Made by a program: the position numbers and the translations under genes. 64,000 nucleotides of DNA, taken from positions 124,001-188,000 of the forward strand of contig JAHLKG010000033.1 in NCBI GenBank assembly GCA_025526995.1. The letters are read 5' to 3'. This document shows positions 1-10,230 of the stretch, one piece after another. Within the stretch, counting starts at the first letter, position 1; each line of letters begins with the position of its first letter. The notes under the pieces were generated by a model. The model made no database searches and had not been told where the DNA came from. It saw nothing but the letters and a program-made list of their open reading frames with translations. The DNA is from Powellomyces hirtus (lineage: Eukaryota; Chytridiomycota; Chytridiomycetes; Spizellomycetales; Powellomycetaceae).

Positions 1-2
1 TG

Positions 3-3000
3 GATGCACCTGCGGATGCGTCTACTGCAGTCGCCAAAGCTCCTCTTGTTACGCAGAACCTAACATCCACAAACCCAGCCTCTCCTCCCGTCATTAATTC
101 TGAGCCGGCCCCGCTCCCAAACTTGCAGTCCCCGGCGAAGCCGATCACTCCGCTATCTCATACCCAGCGGATGGCTCTCATGGAGGCGGACATAAACTCG
201 CCAGCCGATCCTGACATTTTGTTAGGGAGCAACGTCATTCCCAACGTCAACCCCAACGTCGATAGCAACGAGATGACCAGCAATGGCAGTGGGAACCATA
301 CCCCGATCGGACCCGCACAAGGAGCCCCCGGAATTGCTTGGACATCGGTGCTGAAAAAAATTTACCCGGGGTCCCTCTCACAGCTGCGCCCCGGTCAGCG
401 TACGCAGATCGAGCATGCCGTCAAGGTGTACCTGATCGACAAACTTGGCCCTGAGCAGGCAGCTGAATCCAAAGTGCGCGGACTCGGCCGCTCCATCCAC
501 ATGGTTGACGCCATCCCGCATGAGCTGGCCCCTGATTTTTCCGCGTGGCTCATCCGCCAGATCGAGAAAGGTTTGCTCGACCCCCCGGGTGGGAAACGTA
601 AAAGAAGTTCGTTCCCGGATACCCCGGGCTCTGGTGAACACCAAAATCATCCCATCCCGCCATCGCTGGAACAACGGGAAGATACCTCCTCCGCTTCTTC
701 ATCGCCAGCTCTAACCCCGGTCGTGAGTCCCCAGCCCAAAAGAAATAAAACCTCACAGCCGATCCCCCCATTTCCGGAGCCTCCCGCGGTGCTACCTGCT
801 GCACCTGCGCCCGTACCTGCTGAGAGCAAGAGGACGGATAGCCCTGCGACTGGTCGCGAAAGCAGGAGGACCGATAGATCTGCGTCTGCTCGAGAGAGCA
901 GAAGGACCGATAGCCCCGCGACTAACCGTGAAAGCAGGAGGATCGATAGCTCAGCGACTGGTGGCCCCGTGTACTCAAAGGACATGATGGCGTGGACCGA
1001 CTTGGTCCGCACACGGTACCCTGCTTTCAACGCCAATGTGCCGCAAATGTCCCAGTTCACCAAAGCCTTTTTGCGTCAACGTAATGTCGCCGACCAACGC
1101 TACCCGGCCCTCAACACCAACAAAATGGCGTGGGCTATCCCGCGCATCTTCTGGGACGAGTATTTGGCTCTTTTTGACCGAAACTTTCCGTATGTCGCTC
1201 ATGAGCGCACCATGGCCGATGGTGATGGAGGACCGCTGGTGCAGCAGCAGATACAACCGCAATCGGATGACGACAAGCCCCTGGCGATGCGGGTTGCGGA
1301 GGCGGGAGATGAACGGGAACGAGATCGGCCGAGGTTGATCTCGAATACGGAGACACTTCCCTTGCAAAATTCTCTGGCTGCGATTGAATCCAAAAGAAAG
1401 GCTGCGCAGCAAGCGCAGGAAGCCCAACAAGCTCAGGAAGCGCAAGAAGCCCAAGAAGCGCAGCGAGCGCGTGAAGCCCAGGAAGCTCAACAAGCCCAGC
1501 AGTCCTTGGTACAGCAGAGGCACCAGGAACCGTATGTCCAAGAGGAAGAGGAGGAGCCTTCTGCTGACAAGCAATCAGAGCCCACGTCGTTCCACTCAGA
1601 TCCCATGGTCGTGGATCGTGCGTCTAGCGGCGTTTCATCCGTAGGTGGTGGAGGTGCCGGACGGGGGAGCGAACCCGGACAAGCCGGCAACACGGTCATA
1701 TACGCGGATCCGGTTACCTCCACCCGCAAAGAAGCCAATCTGGTTGTTTGGACTGATCAGATTCGCAAACACCACCCGCACTACATCGACTCGCTCTCCA
1801 AATGCTCCTGGAACCGCGTCCGCCGCGCTGTTCGTATGTTCCTTGAACGCGTCCTGCCGCGGTACGGCCTCGGCGTCGACGACTGCATGGCGAGTTCGGG
1901 AAAAGGACGCAGAACGTATGGCGTGCCCGAGATCGTCGACGAAGAGTTTGGGCGATGGTTCAATGAAGATATCAAAACCGACTTTGCGTCCGCCCACATC
2001 GCTCTCCTTGAACCAGTGGGCAGTCCTGGCTCGGGCTCGAATCCAACTACTACTGCGCTCCCCGTGTATCGCAGCATCATGAACGACGTGAACTCTCAGA
2101 TTGGACCAGCGGCCCCACGGTCCCCTCTTCCGGACGACCATCGCGCCCGCATGATCCGGGGCATTCAGTGGCCTTCCACGGACGATGGCTCGGTTGCCTT
2201 CCACCTATCCTATGAGAACCCGCACCGTGCACCGACGCGCTTTTACGGTACTCGCGAAGAGGCCCTCCAGGCCATTTGGGACGACTTTGGGCCCAAATGG
2301 CCCGAAAGCGTTATGCTTACCCGTTCCTTCCTTACGGAGCTCCTCAAAGAAACCAAAGAAAGGGAGCGCAAAAGCTCGCATCGTCATGGACACGGTCACC
2401 ATGGCGGTAGCAGCAGCAGGAGTGGCAATCAACAGAATCCTGGAAGCGGCCACCGCAGAGTGGTGAGAGGAATCTTGCCAGACCTCGACGATATTGCCGA
2501 GTTCAAGGGCTACGCCAGCGAACAAGAGGACATTCAGGCTGTCGGCGGCGACTATCACCACCACCAGCATCGCCACGGCGGCAGACGCTCCTCCCAGCTT
2601 CACCGCAATAAAGGCTCCTCGTCCGCCTCCACTCCTACAGCTCTCGACCGCAGGCCTTCCCTCATCCCGCCACGTGACATTGTCGACGTCTCCTCCGACA
2701 CTTCGGATAACGACGATATGATGGAAGAAAACGGCGACGACGAGGAAGGTGATGGCTCCAACAACCGCCGGAGCAGCAGTGCTAGCAGTCTCCCCAAAAA
2801 TGGAGTTACGTCTAGTGGGAACACGTCCTCGGCACCGGTCAGCTTACCTGATGATGAGCGACTATTGAACGAACAGCCCTACACACCCAATCCGCCTGCT
2901 GTTGAACAGCCTCACACATCCAAGCCGCCTCCAGCACAGACTTCTTCTTCGGGCCGGACAAGACGACGCAATTCGCAGTCGTCGAGCACGGTGACTGAAA

Positions 3001-3437
3001 ACAACAGCCTTAACGATTACAATAACAGCCTGTCATCAACCAATCCCAACCCGGGACCCACCGCCACCGCCAACGAAAACACCACCCCCATCAACGCCAG
3101 CGCAAACAGCACCAACAGCACCAACATGACACCGGCCCACACCCAGTACTCCAACACCACCCTCTACCCATTCGACGTGAACCCGGAGCGCTACACGGTC
3201 ATCCTGCGCGGAATCTACCCGCCCTACCGCCACTTCTCCAAAACCCAGCGTGCCCACACTAAAGAACGCGTCCGGCTATGGATCCAGAACAATGTGCCCC
3301 CGCACCGACTTCGAGAGTGTATGCTGTTCACGCAGGATAACCAGGCGTTCACGTATGCGATCCCGGCGTGGGCGAAACAACCGTTTGTGGAGTGGTTGGA
3401 GCAGGCTATGCCTGTCGTGAGGGGTGAGGCAAGGTGA
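3..3437 (+). CDS. Unrecognised protein with four copies of a ~75-residue module (5' partial)
   Basis: The frame is open from the first bases of the window to the TGA at 3435-3437 (1144 residues visible), with no convincing ATG start before it, so the 5' end lies outside. Four divergent copies of one module occur at about residues 111-192, 328-395, 580-661 and 1064-1137. Shared features are W-T-x2-(I/L/V)-(R/K)-x2-(Y/H)-P at the start, an amphipathic segment with a basic V-x2-F/Y-L core, an aromatic-(A/G)-(I/V)-P motif (YAIP, WAIP, YGVP) and a final F-x2-W-(L/F). Copy 4 lacks the initial W. Between the copies lie low-complexity linkers: Ser/Pro-rich, a 13-residue repeat (822-962), a Q/A/E coiled-coil tract near 1400-1510, and His- and acid-rich stretches. 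A further compact segment, containing FYGTREEALQAIWDDFG, sits at about residues 720-785. I recognise no family. The spacing suggests a helical DNA- or protein-binding module; function is unknown. Confidence 0.8.
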   Translation, partial: DAPADASTAVAKAPLVTQNLTSTNPASPPVINSEPAPLPNLQSPAKPITPLSHTQRMALMEADINSPADPDILLGSNVIPNVNPNVDSNEMTSNGSGNHTPIGPAQGAPGIAWTSVLKKIYPGSLSQLRPGQRTQIEHAVKVYLIDKLGPEQAAESKVRGLGRSIHMVDAIPHELAPDFSAWLIRQIEKGLLDPPGGKRKRSSFPDTPGSGEHQNHPIPPSLEQREDTSSASSSPALTPVVSPQPKRNKTSQPIPPFPEPPAVLPAAPAPVPAESKRTDSPATGRESRRTDRSASARESRRTDSPATNRESRRIDSSATGGPVYSKDMMAWTDLVRTRYPAFNANVPQMSQFTKAFLRQRNVADQRYPALNTNKMAWAIPRIFWDEYLALFDRNFPYVAHERTMADGDGGPLVQQQIQPQSDDDKPLAMRVAEAGDERERDRPRLISNTETLPLQNSLAAIESKRKAAQQAQEAQQAQEAQEAQEAQRAREAQEAQQAQQSLVQQRHQEPYVQEEEEEPSADKQSEPTSFHSDPMVVDRASSGVSSVGGGGAGRGSEPGQAGNTVIYADPVTSTRKEANLVVWTDQIRKHHPHYIDSLSKCSWNRVRRAVRMFLERVLPRYGLGVDDCMASSGKGRRTYGVPEIVDEEFGRWFNEDIKTDFASAHIALLEPVGSPGSGSNPTTTALPVYRSIMNDVNSQIGPAAPRSPLPDDHRARMIRGIQWPSTDDGSVAFHLSYENPHRAPTRFYGTREEALQAIWDDFGPKWPESVMLTRSFLTELLKETKERERKSSHRHGHGHHGGSSSRSGNQQNPGSGHRRVVRGILPDLDDIAEFKGYASEQEDIQAVGGDYHHHQHRHGGRRSSQLHRNKGSSSASTPTALDRRPSLIPPRDIVDVSSDTSDNDDMMEENGDDEEGDGSNNRRSSSASSLPKNGVTSSGNTSSAPVSLPDDERLLNEQPYTPNPPAVEQPHTSKPPPAQTSSSGRTRRRNSQSSSTVTENNSLNDYNNSLSSTNPNPGPTATANENTTPINASANSTNSTNMTPAHTQYSNTTLYPFDVNPERYTVILRGIYPPYRHFSKTQRAHTKERVRLWIQNNVPPHRLRECMLFTQDNQAFTYAIPAWAKQPFVEWLEQAMPVVRGEAR
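822..962 (+). repeat. Tandem 39-nt coding repeat (13-residue unit x ~3.5)
   Basis: Within the four-module protein, the unit ESRRTDSPATGR recurs in slightly varied form (ESKRTDSPATGR, ESRRTDRSASAR, ESRRTDSPATNR, ESRRIDSSATGG). It is basic and Ser/Thr-rich, and links modules 1 and 2. Confidence 0.8.
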
Positions 3438-4040
3438 AGGGGTAGGGACCAGTGTGCCGGAAGTGCGATGAGTTTGTTTCGAATTTAGAGTTTTTTGATC
3501 ATTGGGTATGTAATTCAGTACATTGTGGTTTTTTAGGTTGTAAGGGGAAGATGAGCGGTCAGTCATCTGTATTTGTAAATACGAGTGTTTTGGTTAGTTC
3601 CCCACTAAATTAAAAGAGAAGAGCGGTGAAGAAAAACAATCTTTATTCCCTTTGCCGAGTCCTATTCATCCTATTTCATGTCTCGATTGTCACGTCGCAC
3701 GCGCAAAAGCTGGAATATTTGAATTCGATATGGATATTATTTATATGAGGTAAAGAAGAAAATGGGAAACAGTAAAACAAGAAAAACATAGTGCGACAGA
3801 TGTGTGGGGGGTGGAAGTGACTGTGTGTAAGTGAGTGATGTCACATGATGTGAATGTGTGGGTGACGGTTGAGTGCGTGAGTGAGTGACTGGAGCGGGAA
3901 ATGTTTGTGTGGGAAGAGGGGATTGGGGGGGTTGGTGGTGAATGAAGTGGGTAACGACAAAAAAAAAATGAAAGATGGAAAGAAAAAATGAAAGTAATGT
4001 CCCAAAAACGCAAAAAAACACCCCCCGGGATCGGAACCAG
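3438..4040. other. Convergent 3' intergenic region
   Basis: AT-rich 3' flank between two convergent genes. TTTATT at 3642-3647 reads AATAAA on the minus strand and could serve the gelsolin gene. The GT-rich stretch 3780-3950 shows no coding potential I trust. Confidence 0.5.
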
Positions 4041-7000
4041 CTACTGCCCACCATGGGCAACTGCCGCCGCCGCCGCCGCCTTCTTTATGCGCTTGCCATC
4101 CGCAACTTTAGCCGTGAACGCATTGCCCACGTCCACACACCCGCGGCCGGGCCGTTCATCCCAGCCCGTGAAATACGCCGTGAAAGCCGGCGGTTCACGG
4201 CCCTGGAGGATCCAGAGCACGTCCTCATTATCGTTCTCCTGGGTGTCGGTTGGTTGTTCCCCCTTTGGATAGGCTGGGTCGTGGTGGTCCGTGTGATGGT
4301 CGTTGGGGTGGTCGCCGTCGTCGTGGGTTGTGGTGAAGTGGGTGGTGGTGGTGCTTGTGTCGTCGTGGTGGGGTGATGTTGGTAAAGAGGGGTCTTGGGA
4401 TTGCGCTTCCGCGGGTAAGCCACTCAACCGTTTCCTCGCCTTGAACCCCGCCATGACCGCCCGTCGCGCCGCGGTCTCTGCTCTGGCTCTCGGCTGATGG
4501 GTGATTCCCCCAGGCCCGGAGCCCACACTCACCAAATTCTCTTCACTCGCTGCAACGCTCGCACTGCCCTGCAACGAACCCGCCGTCTTTCCCCACCCTC
4601 CACTCGCACCTCCAGATGTTGCTCCTCCTGCCCCACCTCCAAACACACTCGGCACGGATTCCCCAACCCCGCGTCCATCATCCAACCGCTGCAACCACAC
4701 TTCCACGCTCTTCCGACACAATTTCCGCACCACATCCGACGCGCCCTGGCCCACCCACACCCACAGTGCACGGGGTGCGCCCGGGTCGAGGATCACACAT
4801 GAGTCAGTATGGAGGTCGACTTGCGCCCAATGGACTACTTCCTCGACGGCAAAATACCCCGACGCGCACGAACAGCGGAGGAAGCGCGGGGGCGGTACGT
4901 AATAGTACTCGGTTCCCGTGTGGATGCGGGGGCGGGCGAGAGCGGCGCGGCGGTGGCGGCGCAACTGTTGTTGTGTCGAAGGGGGTTGTGATGTTTGTGG
5001 TGTTGATGCGGGTGGGTAATGGTCAGGTAATAAGAGGGCAAGCAAACCGGGGGGTTCAGCGCCCTGGATTGCCGGTACGTGGGTGGTGAGGGTGAGATGG
5101 TCATCGGCGGAGGGGGTGTTAGGCAACGTGACTTCGGCGCCCGTGCCGGCGACAACGAGGATCTTGCCAACCATGCTTTCAGCTTTGCGGTACTCATCTT
5201 TGCTGGCACCTTTGCCGCGCCATAGGTAGCTGCTGGTCGTAGGTGTTGCGCCATTTTCGGCACTGATGACCGTGGAGTCGTTGTTGTGGCTGTCAGGAAC
5301 ATGAATATAGAAGCAATCCCGCGAGACCAAACTGCTGTGTTGCAAGGGGACTTGCACCGCACGGGTAGTCTTGTAACGAACATCCGTTCGAATATGGTAC
5401 ATGCGCGGCGGGCCGTGCTGCTGTTTATCCTTCTTTGCACGAGCAACAAGCCAATCAGCGCGTTTGCCGCGATGCATGACCACGGCGTTTCCCATATGAG
5501 CCAGGAGGGCAACAGGTTCTTTGCCCTGCTCAAGAAATGCGACGCGGACGTCGCAGCCGTACATGTGTCGTACCAACTGTTCCATCTCGCCCTGGGTCTT
5601 GAACTTGAACGTCGAGTACGCGAGACGACTCGCGAGGCGGCCTTGCCAGAAATACACGACGCACTCTAGTCCGCGCTCGTCCTCGCCTCCATTGTCGTCT
5701 CCCCCATCATCATTGTCGCCGCGTTCGGATGAGCTTGCCGAACTAGGATGATCGTCCTGCTGGTGTTGTTGCTGTTGACTGGTAACGCTGCTACTACCAC
5801 CGCGGGTCCTGCGTCGTTTCAACTCCTTCTCGACTCGCCGCGCGCGCTCGCGTTCCTCCTCGAGACGGTACACGCACAAAAACACGTATGCATCGTCGGT
5901 GAAAAAATGGCCGCGTTCCACTTCCGGCAGCTGGACAAACCGTCCTTTGGTATACACAAACGCCGAAAACTGTTGCAGGAGTCCATTAGCGTGCTGCAAG
6001 GTGCCTTCTACGCCCGCAGACGTGGTCACATCGTGCGGCGCAGCAGCAGCGTACAGCGCACGAACATCAACTCGGATCCCCGTGCTGGCCGCGACCGCAG
6101 CGGTGCGGGGCGAAAGGCCGTCCATTTGATTGGGTGACTTGACTTCCTCCCAATTAACTTCATGGGCAGTCGTGTCCCAGTCCGGGAAGCGGAGCTTGAA
6201 GACCTCAGATTCGTGCTCGTCCATGAGCTTGTGGAGACCGACCCACTTGGGCCGCTTTTGCAAAGGCGCTATCCGGGCGAGCAGCTCCGTGGCCATTCCG
6301 CGCAGCTCCAGGGACGCGTTTTTGCCAATCCACAGAAACAGTTCTACGCCCGCATCGACCACGTACGCCGCATCGGACACTAGCATCGCCCGCGCCAGCT
6401 TTCCGACTTTCACAACGTGAGTGCCCACATCCTCGGACAGGTCTTCGAAGGCCCGGTACAGTGTGACAGGGGCGTCGCCAATAGCCGCAAACAGCTCATC
6501 CTCGGCTTGCTGTGCTTCAGCAGCAGCCTTTTCGGCCAAGATGTCCTCCTGCTCCAAATCATCCGACTCATCGCCATCCTCATCGTCATGATGGCTGTCG
6601 TGATCGTCGTCGCGAGGACGAGGATGGTGACGCAACCCACGTTCTGCCCCCAGAATGGCCCAAAAGCGAGCCGTCTCGTCGCCTTCGTCCAGCTCGACAA
6701 CGTCGGCTTTGCCGACTCGTTCGTGGCGGTTGATCCGAGCTGTTAGAATGCGGCATTTAACCTTTTGCTGCAGGGTTGACAAACTACCGTTCCATTGGTA
6801 CAGCTCGCGACCCCAGTCCAACAGGAAGACGTTTGTGGATTTGAGAGAGCGGGCATTCGGGTTGACCTAACCAATCGTAAAACGTGTTACAATTTAGTAT
6901 GCTTGATTGCAAAGAGGATTGGGAATCAAACCATCTCCAACTCGCATAATTACCAGTCGCAGTTTGATCTCCTTGTTGCCACACAGCATGTACAACCTCA

Positions 7001-8258
7001 ATGGCCACCTCTTTTCCTCGGCCACAAAAAGCGAGCTGTCCGTTGCCGCTTCCAGGTTCTCGTCCACAATGAATTTTCCGCCAAAAAGGGCCAGAAACTC
7101 AGCCGATTCGTCGCCAGTTGTTTCTCTTTCTACATTGCGGGTCGCGTAAATCCAGTTTCGCAGCCCGGTACTGAACATGGCGGCGCAGAAACGTTTATCT
7201 ATCTCCGCTTTCGTTCCAATGTAGACGTAAATGCGATGCGTCATCATTGTGTCATCATCGTCGTACTCGTCAGAATGGGTATAGGAGGATTTGTGATTGT
7301 TGGCGGAAGGTGCATCGTGGCGGGTAGTCGAATGCAAGACAATATAGCAGTCGGCGATACAGAATTGCCCGGTGCGTGATGGTGGGAGAAGGACTGGTTT
7401 GAGAGCTTCGATGCGAAAGACGGTGACGCCGGCACGGTGCCCAATGTCCGCCGGGAAAACATCGGAGTAATCGATCGCCGGAACAGCTTCGCGGATGGCG
7501 TCGGTCCATTTCTTTGCTGGGGTCGGCGGCGCTGGTGGCATTGACAGTGATGCGAGTCCGCCAAGGGATGCGATGGTTGGTTGTGGCGGAGCTTGCTCCT
7601 GTGTGGATGCTTCTCCATCGACCGGCGCTTCCTCATCATCCTCGTCGTGATCTCCGTCCAGACGTGACCGACTGTTGGCGAGCCGTGTCAGAGCCGATAT
7701 GAAAACGGATCCTTGGGCAACACGGGTCTGTTCCTGTTCCTGCAGCTGTACGTCATCGAGCGCGTTGGTAGTTAATGCAGCAATCTCCGGATCCTCGGCT
7801 GGCGGTGCGCTAAAATCGGCGCCATAAAACTCGGCCGTCTGCAACACAAACCTGTGGGCGGTGGTTCGTTTGGTGGTCTGTGAGGGTTTTCGTGCAAATC
7901 GCGATACGGCCGAGGTGGAAGTGAAAGTATATGAGAGAAACGAGGTCATGGAAGAAGGAATCATCAGTTTCAGATAATCAGATACCCTCCGTCCCACATT
8001 CATAGCACCGCTGCCGCCCGCGGCAGAGTTGCTCATTCCAGCCATTCCCCCAACAGCCTCTCCCCTGCCCATGCCACCACCCAATTCCCAGCGCTTGCTC
8101 GACGGCCGAGATTCCCGTTTCTCGTCCTCCTGCAGGTGGTCCCCTTTTATCGGCCCCGGCTGAATGTCGACCACTTTCGGAGGATCGAGGTCATTATCGA
8201 CGACTTCTCGCTCCCACATGATATGGCGGTAGCACAGGGTAGAGTCTACGGGCGCCAT
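4041..8258 (-). CDS. Gelsolin/villin-superfamily protein, six gelsolin repeats
   Basis: Two exons, 8258-6954 and 6866-4041, joined across an 87-nt GTAATT...TTAG intron in phase 0, give 1376 residues. The join restores gelsolin repeat 2: exon 1 ends after GNKEIKLRL and exon 2 continues VNPNARSLKSTNVFLLDWG. Residues 1-245 are a low-complexity extension. Gelsolin repeat 1 is at about 250-370, and the remaining five follow (ELYQWNG in repeat 2, ELFLWIGK in 3, VVYFWQGR in 4, SYLWRGKG in 5, LWVWVGQG in 6). Repeat 4 is split by a Q/S/D/G-rich insert. About 150 residues of His/Thr/Asp-rich sequence interrupt repeat 6 before its closing segment ILQGREPPAFTAYFTGW. No villin headpiece follows. Known members cap and sever F-actin in a Ca2+-dependent way; Ca2+ ligands were not checked. 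Splice sites are inferred from frame continuity. Confidence 0.88.
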
Positions 8259-8408
8259 TCTATTCCTTCCTTCCCGTCCCCAATGTGCGTTTATTTAGTG
8301 TGATTCGGCATGCAAATGCGTGGTGTGAAAGTTGCGAGTAGGGAATGTGGTTTGACGGCGTCGCGCAAGAGACCAGTGTGAAAGGAAAGGTGTGCTTTTT
8401 TGTTCCGT

Positions 8409-9613
8409 CTACTCTTTTCTGCGCTTTGGTTGAAGTGGATATGTTGTCCACCGAGCGAGTTTTCGTGACCAAAGCTCTGCGCGCGAGTTCAATGGGGTCT
8501 CTCCACAAAGCGCGGGGTAAATGACAAATGCCCTAGGGCGGGACAACGTGTTGGAGGCGGGAAGGTGTGAGACACGGACGGACGCCGAGTCGAGTGCAGA
8601 TAGGGTGTACTGTCGATCGCCAACTAAACCGTTGTGGAGATTGAGGAGCGAGTCGTCGTCGTATGTGTGTGTATGGACGTGTATGTGTTTTTGTCTTTTT
8701 GCCGACTGACAGTTTTTGGGGATTGCCGTTAATTTTTTCGATGGAAAAGGAAGGTGGTGGCAAGTGTGAAATCGTCGTGTCCAATGCATGTTTTGGTGGA
8801 ACACGCCGTCAAATTTCTTCATCAACAACAACCAACGCGCTTTCTTCCTTCTCCCCGGTTGAACTCCGCTCTTCCGCTCTTCTCCAATCCACTCATCACA
8901 CTCCCCCAATCACACTCCGGATCACATCCACTTACCATGCTTCTCTTTAAACGCAAACTGTCTCCGCTCAAGCCACTGCTGCCTCGTCGCAGGAGCATTC
9001 GGAACTTTTCTCGCTCAGCCTCTCGTTCCGTCTCGCGCTGCCGTACCCGCTCCTTGCTGTCCTGCTGCCATTGCTTGAGCTTCCTCAGTTGCTCATCGTA
9101 CATCATTGTCGTCGACAACGCTGCCGCCGTCATGTCTCGGAACGTTGCCGAGTCCAATGTTCTTCGCTTGGATGGAACGCCAGTGATTAAGCCGGTGGAG
9201 ATCCCAGTGTTGGCACGCCGTAGCAGCAGCATCTGGCTGGGACTATGCAGGGACGTGATTGATTTCCGCGCACTCTCTCGTTCCAGGCGCTTGCGTTCGC
9301 GTTCAATTGCCAGCTGCGACTCAAGCGCCGTCATCTCGAGCGAGTGGTTGCTGGACTCGTGTTTGAGCCGCGACCGCAACGCGCGGATGGCGGCGATCGG
9401 GTCGGTTTCGACCAGCGAGCGTTCTGAATCTGCATTCCGCGGTGTTGAGAGGTTGCCGGTGCTGCGTGTCACGCTTCCGCGCAGACCAGTCGAGATGGTG
9501 GAAGTGCCTTCCGATGTGTCGTCGTTGTTGTGGCGGTCGCTGGTGTTACTGTTGCCGTTTCTTGCCGCGAGAGCTTGTTCGGACCGTGATCGCTGCAGCA
9601 GCGACGGCATCAT
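8409..9613 (-). CDS. Small coiled-coil protein, function unknown
   Basis: The ATG at 9613 opens MMPSLLQRSRSEQALAARNG. Residues 75-120 and 170-210 are charged heptad-like helices (LESQLAIERERKRLERES and a KERVRQRETEREAEREKF stretch) separated by a Ser/Thr-rich region. A strong donor GTAAGT at 8935 ends exon 1 at 8936 (226 codons, phase 0). If it is ignored, the frame runs on to a stop at 8822. The best acceptor I see is CTGTCAG at 8706, giving exon 2 at 8705-8409 and 324 residues in total. Exon 1 is fairly secure; exon 2 is tentative, and its sequence might instead belong to the 5' leader of the gelsolin gene 150 bp downstream. The gene is divergent from BLM10. I recognise no family. Confidence 0.5.
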
Positions 9614-10230
9614 CTTTGCGTATTATTATATGAATTAAAGAGTGGTACCGAGGCAGAGTAGGAATTACAAAATAAGAACGGTAGGCAAGCGCATGAAAGA
9701 GATTGTGATTGGGGGTTGTGGAGCGTTGGTTGTTTCTTTGTTATTTTTTTGAATGTGGCATGTTTTCATGTGGCGGGCCCTCTAGCTCTCTCTCTCTCTC
9801 TAATAGCTTATTCGATCATCATCCTAAGATCTATTAATAGCAACATTCCACCAACATCTACAGGAAATTCACAGCAGCAACAGCAGCAACAGTACAGGTA
9901 TATACGTCTATGGGTGAAGTGTGAAGTGTCACACGCCCCAAAAAAGGCATCCGCACACGTGACTGGCACTGCGCACTCATCACGTGAATATGTGGCTTGG
10001 TTTAGTGGGTCCATCCAAACCCATCCAGACTGCCCGCGAATTGACACGTCATTCATCATCATGTCTTACTTACACTCGGGAAAGCACACTTCCGTCCTGC
10101 TAGTTCAATATATTATTTTTTTTTTACCTTTTTCCCACTACGCACAACACCCTACCGATCTAACCCAAACGAAACATCCGCACCTAATCCTTCATTCACT
10201 GCATTGATTCAAAACACCACCACTCTCTCA
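9614..10230. promoter_or_regulatory. Divergent promoter region with paired CACGTG boxes
   Basis: Shared upstream region of the coiled-coil gene (-) and BLM10 (+). Two same-orientation CACGTGA elements lie 25 bp apart (CACGTG at 9956-9961 and 9981-9986); the second sits in the palindrome TCACGTGA. This core is the classical bHLH (Cbf1/USF-type) site; use here is inferred. A short CT dinucleotide run is at about 9786-9801 and a CAG/CAA run at about 9871-9892. Confidence 0.45.

Noticed and set aside
975..1574. 199-codon minus-strand ORF opposite the four-module gene
   Set aside because: Composition is the mirror of the repeat-rich sense strand (Leu/Arg runs); the sense frame has clear domain repetition.
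4085..5089. Several plus-strand ORFs up to 157 codons across the gelsolin gene
   Set aside because: Shadows of the gelsolin exon; no motifs and biased composition.
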